From NCBI GenBank assembly GCA_036337765.1, contig JAYZDP010000070.1, forward strand, positions 1 to 13,341: 13,341 nucleotides of DNA, given 5' to 3'. Under the pieces are notes generated by a model. It saw only the letters and a program-made list of their open reading frames with translations. It was not told the origin of the DNA and did not search any database. Positions 1 through 5,612 of the stretch are shown in pieces (within the stretch, counting starts at the first letter, position 1; the number at the start of each line of letters is the position of its first letter). The position numbers and the translations under genes are program-made. Origin of the DNA: JAYZDP01 sp036337765. Lineage in GTDB: Bacteria; Acidobacteriota; Thermoanaerobaculia; Multivoradales; Multivoraceae.

Positions 1-354
1 TTCGCACTCCTTCAGCACCGCCCACTCCGCGTTGACCTGGCGACCGCGGATGCGGGCCGTGATCCGGCCGCCAAAAGAGCGGTCTTCGAGCAGCATCGCC
101 TGGGCTTCGAGGATGCCCGCTAGATCAGTCCCGACTACCCGCCCCATTTCTGCCTGAGCGTTCCGCAGCTCCGCGACCGCGAACACCTGTGCCTGAGCGA
201 AGCGCTCCATCTCGGTCTCGATCTCTTCGTCGGCAAGCTGGAATCGCAGCACGTCGTCGCCGGCATCGGCGATGCAGACCGCGCGGCCAATCGCGATACC
301 CCCTGACACGCCGGTTCCGGCGAGCGTGACCATGGCGCGGTGGCTGGTGCTCAC
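1..354 (-). CDS. ptsI: Phosphotransferase enzyme I, N-terminal part (cut by window edge)
   Basis: Enzyme I takes phosphate from phosphoenolpyruvate and passes it to His15 of HPr in the cytoplasm. Only the first 118 codons are present; the frame is open to base 1, so the catalytic PEP-binding half lies outside. The opening residues LAGTGVSGGIAIGRAV match the N-terminal strand of the PEP-utilising enzyme family, followed by a charged helical segment (EEIETEMERFAQAQ) and ILEAQAMLLED, as in EI. There is no GAF domain ahead of it, so this is the ordinary EI form rather than the nitrogen-type PtsP. The start is GTG at 354, overlapping the HPr stop by four bases (GTGA), with GGAGAAGG just upstream at 358-365. 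An in-frame ATG seven codons later is a weaker alternative because it would cut into the region just before the conserved strand. Confidence 0.93.
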   Translation of the reverse strand, partial: MSTSHRAMVTLAGTGVSGGIAIGRAVCIADAGDDVLRFQLADEEIETEMERFAQAQVFAVAELRNAQAEMGRVVGTDLAGILEAQAMLLEDRSFGGRITARIRGRQVNAEWAVLKECE

Positions 355-620
355 TTGCCTTCTCCGAAGCGGTTGGCGATGAGGCCCACAAGAGCGGTCA
401 GAGCCTCGTTCTCGTCGCGGCCCTCGCAGCGGATGAGCACTTGCGTGCCCTGGGTCGCCGCGAGCAGGAGCACGCCCAGCATGCTTTTCGCGTCGACGTC
501 CTCCCCGCTGCTCAGGATCCGGATGTCGGCTCCGAACCCGGACGCGAGATGAACGAGCTTCGCCGCGGCCCGAGCGTGCAGGCCGAGACGGTTGACGATC
601 TTCACCTCGGATTCAACCAT
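351..620 (-). CDS. ptsH: Phosphocarrier protein HPr
   Basis: This is an 89-residue HPr, the usual length. It carries phosphate from EI to EIIA proteins. His15 sits in RLGLHARAA and Ser46 in DAKSMLGVLLL, at exactly the canonical positions. The protein can therefore in principle take both the PEP-dependent His phosphate and the regulatory Ser phosphate made by HPr kinase, whose gene is three genes upstream. The longer reading frame begins further upstream, but ATG 620 is preferred: it gives canonical residue numbering, has GAGAGG at 627-632 six bases before it, and overlaps the preceding EIIA stop by eight bases, suggesting coupled translation. It overlaps ptsI downstream by four bases. Confidence 0.95.
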   Translation of the reverse strand: MVESEVKIVNRLGLHARAAAKLVHLASGFGADIRILSSGEDVDAKSMLGVLLLAATQGTQVLIRCEGRDENEALTALVGLIANRFGEGK

Positions 621-1038
621 CGCCTCCCTCTCTTCTTGGCTCCGGGGGCGAGTCGAGATGAACGACGCTCTTGATCGCCTTAGTGAGCGTCCATTCGGCG
701 AGCTCACTGAGGTCCTCTGGCTGCTGCTGCAGGGCGCCCAGCCGGATCACCATCGGCAGGTTCACCCCGGTCACCATCTCCGCCCTGCCCTTCTCGAGAT
801 GGGGCTTGCAGGCGTTCGAGGGAGTGGCGCCGAAGACGTCGGTGAGGATGAGGATGCCGTCTTCGCGGCCGATCTCGTCGAGAAACTCGCCTACCTGGTG
901 CTGTGCCTTCTCCAGTGAGATATCCCAGTCGAGGCACAGGACGGAGATGTCGCCGAGCGGCTCGTCGTGGATACGCCGGGCTGCGTGCACGAGGTGGGCG
1001 GCGAACTGGCCGTGGCTGACGATGAGCTTCTTGATCAA
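613..1038 (-). CDS. PTS EIIA component, mannose family
   Basis: This is a 141-residue stand-alone EIIA domain of the mannose/fructose family. It would accept phosphate from HPr at His9 in the motif VSHGQFAAHL. Further family landmarks are the strand ILILTDVFGATPSN (about residues 62-75) and VTGVNLPMVIRL (about 89-100). No EIIB, EIIC or EIID gene is in the window, so a regulatory rather than transport role is inferred. The same protein, often labelled manX or PTS IIA-Man, sits between rapZ and HPr in Geobacter-type clusters. The start is TTG at 1038, two bases after the rapZ stop, with no clear Shine-Dalgarno sequence; translation by coupling to rapZ is likely. Its stop overlaps the HPr start by eight bases. 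Confidence 0.92.
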   Translation of the reverse strand: MIKKLIVSHGQFAAHLVHAARRIHDEPLGDISVLCLDWDISLEKAQHQVGEFLDEIGREDGILILTDVFGATPSNACKPHLEKGRAEMVTGVNLPMVIRLGALQQQPEDLSELAEWTLTKAIKSVVHLDSPPEPRREGGDG

Positions 1039-1040
1039 TG

Positions 1041-1931
1041 TCAGGGCCGGGCGATGTCGCGATGGTCGAGGCGCACCGGTATCTCCGCCTCGTGCAGCCT
1101 CTCGCTCAAATGGTCGCAGACCGCGACTGAGCGGTGCTTACCTCCCGTGCAGCCTACCGCGATCGAAAGGTAGCTACGCGCCTCCTTGCGAAAGCGTGGC
1201 AGCAGGAACGAGAGCAGGTCCCAGAGCCTATCGACGGTCTCGGGGAAGTCGCTCTCGGTCTCGAGAAAGGCGACGACTTCGGGGTCCATTCCGGTCTTCG
1301 GGCGCAGGTCGGGGTCGAAGTGGGGATTGGTGAGAAAGCGAACGTCGAACAGCAGGTCCGTACCGTAGGGAATGCCGTGCTTGAACCCGAAGCTGACCAG
1401 TGAGACCACCATCTGAGGGTTGGCAACGTCGTCGTCGCCGAAGCTTTCCACGACTTTTCGACGGATGTCGTGTATCGACCAATCGTTGGTGTCGAATATC
1501 ACGTCGGCTGCTCCGCGCAGCTCAGTCAATAGCCGTCGCTCCTCGGCGATGGCATCGATCAGGCGACGTGGCCCTTCAGCCATCTCAGTGAGCGGATGGC
1601 GTCGCCGAGTCTCTGAGAATCGGCGCAGCAGCGTCTCATCGGAGGCGTCGAGAAACAGCACTGTCGCCTGGAGCTTGTTTTGGTCGACATCGGCCAATAG
1701 CTCCGGTAGCTCGCGGGCGAGCCCAGTGGCGCGGACGTCGGTGACGACGCAGACCCGATCCTTGTCATCGAGGTGCTCCTCAGGAGAGGACAGAAGCTCT
1801 CGCAACAGCGTCAGCGGCAGGTTGTCTAAGCAGTAGTAGCCGAGATCCTCGAAGCACTTCCCCACCGTGCTCTTGCCGGATCCCGACAGCCCGGTGACGA
1901 GGACGAGCTTAACTAGCGGGGTCTTCGGCAT
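1041..1931 (-). CDS. rapZ: RapZ-family nucleotide-binding protein (YvcJ/YhbJ)
   Basis: This is a 296-residue RapZ/YvcJ family protein. The N-terminal P-loop is GLSGSGKS at residues 14-21, followed by YYCLDNLP and the TDVRATGLA segment typical of the family. The C-terminal domain contains GCTGGKHRSVAV. In E. coli, RapZ controls glucosamine-6-phosphate synthase through small RNAs GlmY and GlmZ; in other phyla the role is less clear. The E. coli C-terminus ends in a lysine/arginine-rich tail needed for RNA binding, whereas here the protein ends in LDHRDIARP, so GlmZ-like RNA binding should not be assumed. ATG 1931 is chosen because AGGA lies eight bases upstream; a TTG at 1937 has that AGGA only two bases away. 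The gene overlaps the end of hprK by 23 bases. Confidence 0.94.
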   Translation of the reverse strand: MPKTPLVKLVLVTGLSGSGKSTVGKCFEDLGYYCLDNLPLTLLRELLSSPEEHLDDKDRVCVVTDVRATGLARELPELLADVDQNKLQATVLFLDASDETLLRRFSETRRRHPLTEMAEGPRRLIDAIAEERRLLTELRGAADVIFDTNDWSIHDIRRKVVESFGDDDVANPQMVVSLVSFGFKHGIPYGTDLLFDVRFLTNPHFDPDLRPKTGMDPEVVAFLETESDFPETVDRLWDLLSFLLPRFRKEARSYLSIAVGCTGGKHRSVAVCDHLSERLHEAEIPVRLDHRDIARP

Positions 1932-2922
1932 GCTCAATGTCCTGATCGCGGTTGCGTTCGAGCTGTTCCTGCAGGGAGCGCGCGAACTCCTGGGCCGAGA
2001 AGTGCCCCTGGAGCTTGAGCACGTGGTTGCGCGCAGCGATCTCGACCAGGATTGCCACGTTGCGCCCGATCGCTACCGGCATTCGGATGTACGGACAAGG
2101 CGAGTCGAGGATGCGGTAGACGCTCTCGTCGAGCCCGAGGCGGTCGTAGGTTTCACCGGGTTCCCAGTGCTCGAGCTCGACGACCAGATCGATCGACTTG
2201 CGCTGGCGGATGGCGGCGAGGCCGAACAGGTCCTTGACGTTGATGATGCCGATGCCGCGCAGCTCCATGTGGTGTTGCTGCAGCTCGGCCCCGTGGCCGA
2301 TGAGCTCGTCGTTCGGGTAGCGCCGGATGCGGACCCGATCGTCGCTGACCAGACTGTGCCCGCGGGTGATCAGCGTCAAGCCCGCTTCGCTCTTGCCGAT
2401 GCCGCTCTTTCCCACCAGCAGCACGCCGAGGCCGAAAACTTCGACCAGCACGCCCTGGACCGTAGTCGAGGGCACCAGGTGCTCCTCGAGAAAGTAGCCG
2501 ATGCGCTGGATCACCACGGAGGAGAGCCTCGGGGACCGCAGCACCGGCCGGCCATGCGCGCGACACAGATCGAGGAACTCGTCGAGCGCGGGAAGGCCCT
2601 TGGTGAAGATGAAAACCGGTACCGGGAGGTGAGCTATCTGACGGAACCGTTCGGCTCGGGTCTCTGTCGACAGTGTCTTGACGTAGGCCAGCTCGCTCTC
2701 GCCGACGATCTGCACCCGCCCGGGCTTGATGTACGGGTAGTAGCCCGCGAACGCAAGCCCTGGCTTTTGCACCCTCGGGTTGGTGACCTGATTGTCGAGG
2801 TGGGCCGCACCGCAGAGGACCTCGAGCTTGAGATCCGCCAGCTCGTCGCCCAGCAGCTCGTCTACCGCGACGTGATCCTGGGAATCACTGACCGTTTTCG
2901 GAGTCGATCCGGAGGCAGTCAA
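1909..2922 (-). CDS. hprK: HPr kinase/phosphorylase with His-to-Gln at a catalytic position
   Basis: This is a 337-residue bifunctional-type HPr kinase/phosphorylase, which phosphorylates or dephosphorylates Ser46 of HPr. The N-terminal domain spans about 18-145 and the kinase domain about 150-320. Visible landmarks are the P-loop GKSGIGKS at 171-178, the SDD segment with Asp195, the family signature HHMELRGIGIINV at 217-229 with Glu220, and YDRLGL with Arg261. These align by spacing with K159, D177, E202 and R243 of the Lactobacillus casei enzyme. The active-site histidine (L. casei H138, fifteen residues before the P-loop) is Gln156 here, in TTVQGVLVEV. The start is TTG 2922, supported by a strong AAGGAGGA five bases upstream. 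The gene begins inside ptsN (38-base overlap) and ends inside rapZ. Confidence 0.95.
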   Translation of the reverse strand: MTASGSTPKTVSDSQDHVAVDELLGDELADLKLEVLCGAAHLDNQVTNPRVQKPGLAFAGYYPYIKPGRVQIVGESELAYVKTLSTETRAERFRQIAHLPVPVFIFTKGLPALDEFLDLCRAHGRPVLRSPRLSSVVIQRIGYFLEEHLVPSTTVQGVLVEVFGLGVLLVGKSGIGKSEAGLTLITRGHSLVSDDRVRIRRYPNDELIGHGAELQQHHMELRGIGIINVKDLFGLAAIRQRKSIDLVVELEHWEPGETYDRLGLDESVYRILDSPCPYIRMPVAIGRNVAILVEIAARNHVLKLQGHFSAQEFARSLQEQLERNRDQDIEHAEDPAS

Positions 2923-3349
2923 CCAGGTCCTCCTTCGAGCGTACGCGACGTAGTCGCTCGAGATTTGCCTTCGATTGCACCCACCTCGAGATCGAAGCCA
3001 GTCCCTTGAGGTGGGCGGCCGGGTCCTTCTCGGGGGAGATGAGTACGAAGAACAGGCCTACGGGCTCGGTGTCGGGCCCCTCGATCTGCAGAGCTTTGCA
3101 AGCCTTGCCGACCGCGAGGACGACTTTCTCTAGCCGCGAGAGCTTGCAGTGCGGTATCGCGATTCCTCGCCCCACGGCGGTAGAGCCCAGATGCTCGCGC
3201 TCGGCGAGCTTCTCGTAAAGGCGCTCCGAGCTCGGTACCGCACCCGCCGCCGCCACCTTCTCCGACAGCGAGCGCAGCAGGGCCTCCTGGCTACCGCTCT
3301 CGAGATCCGTGAAGACCAGGGCAGAATCGATGAGCGTGGCCAGAGACAT
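2885..3349 (-). CDS. ptsN: PTS EIIA-Ntr-type protein PtsN
   Basis: This is a 154-residue single-domain EIIA of the fructose/nitrogen-related family. The phosphorylatable histidine is His67 in GRGIAIPHCKL, preceded by EHLGSTAVG, the classic PtsN signature. Length matches the family (about 150-160). In proteobacteria PtsN acts as a phosphorylation-dependent regulator of potassium transport, sensor kinases and nitrogen or stress responses, and no transport domain is fused here. It starts at ATG 3349, two bases after the rpoN stop, and contains the ribosome binding site and first codons of hprK near its end. Placement next to rpoN is normal for ptsN; the hpf gene usually found between them is missing. 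No strong Shine-Dalgarno is visible, so coupling to rpoN translation is inferred. Confidence 0.94.
   Translation of the reverse strand: MSLATLIDSALVFTDLESGSQEALLRSLSEKVAAAGAVPSSERLYEKLAEREHLGSTAVGRGIAIPHCKLSRLEKVVLAVGKACKALQIEGPDTEPVGLFFVLISPEKDPAAHLKGLASISRWVQSKANLERLRRVRSKEDLVDCLRIDSENGQ
2928..2935 (-). promoter_or_regulatory. Ribosome binding site of hprK, inside ptsN
   Basis: On the minus strand the sequence AAGGAGGA lies five bases before the TTG codon at 2922. It is the strongest Shine-Dalgarno sequence I found in the window and decides the unusual hprK start. It doubles as the Lys-Glu-Asp codons of ptsN, so it is read in two ways. Confidence 0.8.
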
Positions 3350-3351
3350 GC

Positions 3352-4851
3352 CTAGAAGATCTGCTTGCGATCCGTGGACGAGGGGATGCCGAGCTCGTCG
3401 CGGTACTTGGCAACCGTCCGCCGCGCGATGTGGATTCCTTCGCGGTTCAGTACACGCATGAGCTCAGAGTCCGAGAGCGGACGCTTCCGATCCTCGTCGG
3501 CGACGAGGTGCTGGATCTTGCGCTTGACGGTCAGCGACGAGATATCGTCGCCGTATTCACGGTCGATGCCCGAATGGAAGAAGAACTTCATCGGGAACAG
3601 GCCGCGCGGGGTGTGAATGTACTTGTTCGACACCACGCGGCTGACTGTCGACTCGTGCATACCGATGTCCTCGGCCACGTCGCGCAGCACCATCGGGCGC
3701 AGAAAGTCGAGCCCTCGATCGAGGAACTCGCGCTGCTGTCGAAGGATCGAATCGGCGACCTTGTAGATCGTCCGCTGGCGCTGATCCAGGCTCTTGATCA
3801 GCCAGATCGCCGATCGCATCTTGTCCTTGACGTATGCCTGGGCCTCGGTTTGGCTCTTGTCCGCGCGCCACTGCGCGAGCAGCTGACGGTACTTGCGTGA
3901 GATCTGCAGCCGCGGCAGGCCGTCGTCGTTGAGCTGAATCAGGTAGTCGTCGCCGACCTTGACGATCAACACATCGGGCTCGACGTAGTGCGTTCGTTCG
4001 GTCGAGAAGCGGCGACCGGGTTTGGTGTCGAGAGCGCTGATCTGATCGACCGTAGGCTCGAGCTCGGCGAGCGGAACCCCGAGCACCTTGGCGAGCTGCG
4101 GGAACCGTCGCTTCAGGAACAGGTTCCAATGGTCGCGAACGACCCGGTACGTCAGGGAGTCCTCGTCGATTGCCTGAGCCTCGAGCTGCCGTAGCAAGCT
4201 CTCCCGGAGGTCACGGCAGGCCACGCCCGACGGATCGAAGGTCTGCAGATAGCGAATCGCGGCCTCGACCTCGGCTTCGTCGTACGTGACCGAGCCGTTG
4301 TCGCGGCTCATGTCGACGATGTCCATGGTCGACGCCACGAGGAAGCCATCTGGATCCAGGTTGCCGATCAAGAGCTCGCCGAGCTCTCGCGTCGAGGGAT
4401 CGTTCTCCGCCATGTGCAACTGGAAGAGCAGGTGATCGTAGAGATCGGGCTCGCGCGCCAGGCGGTTCTCGAGCGGGACCGATTCGTGGGCCTCGAAGAC
4501 GTTCGGAGTGGACGGGCTTTCCCACGAGTCGCGGAAGAACGCGTCCAGATCGATCTCGTCGAGCGCGGCCCGATCGTCGGCCTCTGCCTCGGCTTCGCTG
4601 GCTTCCGCCGTCGCGCTTTCGGCAGTGGCTTCCTGGGCCGGCTCCGACTCCTCGCTCTCTGGGGTCTCCGTTTCCGTCTCTTCGCTGCTGTCCTCGCGCT
4701 CCTCCAGAACCGGGTTCTCCACCAACTCCTCGGTCAGAGCAGTCTCGAGCTCGAGCCGCGTCATATGCAGCAGCTTGATCGCCTGCTGCAACGAAGGCGT
4801 CATCACCAGCTTCTGGCTGAGCCTGAGCGAGAGCTTCTGTTCGAGAGCCAT
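3352..4851 (-). CDS. rpoN: RNA polymerase sigma-54 factor
   Basis: This is a 499-residue sigma-54. Region I, which responds to activator ATPases, is at 5-50 (LSLRLSQKLVMTPSLQQAIKLL region, glutamine- and leucine-rich). Region II is a strongly acidic, Glu/Ser/Ala-rich low-complexity stretch at about 47-104. The core-binding region follows (about 125-330). A helix-turn-helix lies at about 389-409 (DVAEDIGMHESTVSRVV), and the RpoN box, ARRTVAKYRD, is at 476-485 and reads the -24 promoter element. The frame remains open far upstream, but ATG 4851 gives the canonical N-terminus and falls 14 bases after the lptB stop. Sigma-54 needs bacterial enhancer-binding proteins, none of which is encoded here. 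It is followed at two bases by ptsN. Confidence 0.96.
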   Translation of the reverse strand: MALEQKLSLRLSQKLVMTPSLQQAIKLLHMTRLELETALTEELVENPVLEEREDSSEETETETPESEESEPAQEATAESATAEASEAEAEADDRAALDEIDLDAFFRDSWESPSTPNVFEAHESVPLENRLAREPDLYDHLLFQLHMAENDPSTRELGELLIGNLDPDGFLVASTMDIVDMSRDNGSVTYDEAEVEAAIRYLQTFDPSGVACRDLRESLLRQLEAQAIDEDSLTYRVVRDHWNLFLKRRFPQLAKVLGVPLAELEPTVDQISALDTKPGRRFSTERTHYVEPDVLIVKVGDDYLIQLNDDGLPRLQISRKYRQLLAQWRADKSQTEAQAYVKDKMRSAIWLIKSLDQRQRTIYKVADSILRQQREFLDRGLDFLRPMVLRDVAEDIGMHESTVSRVVSNKYIHTPRGLFPMKFFFHSGIDREYGDDISSLTVKRKIQHLVADEDRKRPLSDSELMRVLNREGIHIARRTVAKYRDELGIPSSTDRKQIF

Positions 4852-4865
4852 CGGTTGTGCGCCAG

Positions 4866-5612
4866 CTAGAGTGAGAACTCGTCGCCGAGATAGATCTTGC
4901 GGACCTCTGGGTCTACCGACAGATCTTGAGGATCGCCGCTGCGCAGGATGCTGCCATCGTTGATGATGTACGCGCGGTCGGTGATCTTGAGGGTTTCGCG
5001 CACGTTGTGGTCCGTTATTAGGACCCCGATTCCCATCGACTTCAAGTGTTTGATAATACCCTGGATGTCCTCGACGGCGATCGGGTCGATGCCGGCGAAC
5101 GGCTCGTCCAGGAGCAGGTAGCTGGGGTTGATCGAGAGCGCTCTGGCGATCTCCACTCGCCGCCTCTCGCCTCCCGACAGGTTGTAGCCCATGGTCTTTC
5201 GCACCCGCGTGAGGCCGAACTCGGCCAGGAGCTGCTCGATTCTCCGGCGCCGTTCTACGGCGTTGAGATTGAGGGTCTCGAAGATGCACTTGAGGTTGTC
5301 CTCGACGCTCATGCGGCGAAAGACCGAAGGCTCTTGCGGCAGGTAGCTGATGCCCTGCTTGGCACGCAGGTACATGGGCAGCGAAGTGATGTCTTCGTCG
5401 TCGAGCACGACCTGGCCGGCGTCGGGAGGAGTGAGGCCTACGACCATGTAGAAAGTGGTCGTCTTGCCGGCACCGTTGGGACCCAACAGTCCCACCACCT
5501 CGCCTGGTGTGACGTCGATCGACACGTCGTCGACTACCGCGCGGCCGCGATAGACCTTCCGAAGGTCGCGGGCTACGAGCCGCTCCCCGTCGTTTCCCCT
5601 CGTCTCGGTCAC
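4866..5612 (-). CDS. lptB: Lipopolysaccharide export ABC transporter ATPase LptB
   Basis: This is the cytoplasmic ATPase that, with the membrane pair LptF and LptG (not in this window), extracts lipopolysaccharide from the inner membrane and drives it across the periplasmic bridge. At 248 residues it is a normal LptB. The Walker A motif GPNGAGKT is at 44-51, the Q-loop Gln at about 93, the ABC signature LSGGE at 145-149, Walker B YLLLDE at 165-170 with catalytic Glu170, and the switch histidine at 202. Start is GTG 5612, overlapping the stop of the upstream lptC/A-like gene by four bases (GTGA), which argues for coupled synthesis of ATPase and bridge protein. rpoN follows after 14 bases, the common proteobacterial order. 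Confidence 0.96.
   Translation of the reverse strand: MTETRGNDGERLVARDLRKVYRGRAVVDDVSIDVTPGEVVGLLGPNGAGKTTTFYMVVGLTPPDAGQVVLDDEDITSLPMYLRAKQGISYLPQEPSVFRRMSVEDNLKCIFETLNLNAVERRRRIEQLLAEFGLTRVRKTMGYNLSGGERRRVEIARALSINPSYLLLDEPFAGIDPIAVEDIQGIIKHLKSMGIGVLITDHNVRETLKITDRAYIINDGSILRSGDPQDLSVDPEVRKIYLGDEFSL

Noticed and set aside
125..391. 88-codon minus-strand frame at the left end
   Set aside because: It overlaps ptsI in another frame and is mostly arginine; the EI frame is clearly the coding one.
1867..3009. 380-codon open frame on the plus strand opposite hprK
   Set aside because: It lies antisense to a fully conserved HPr kinase, shows no recognisable domain, and such mirror frames are expected in high-GC coding DNA.
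4869..5289. Upstream extension of the rpoN frame to 5289
   Set aside because: The extra residues overlap lptB in another frame, are Arg/Pro/Gln-rich and lie ahead of the canonical sigma-54 N-terminus.
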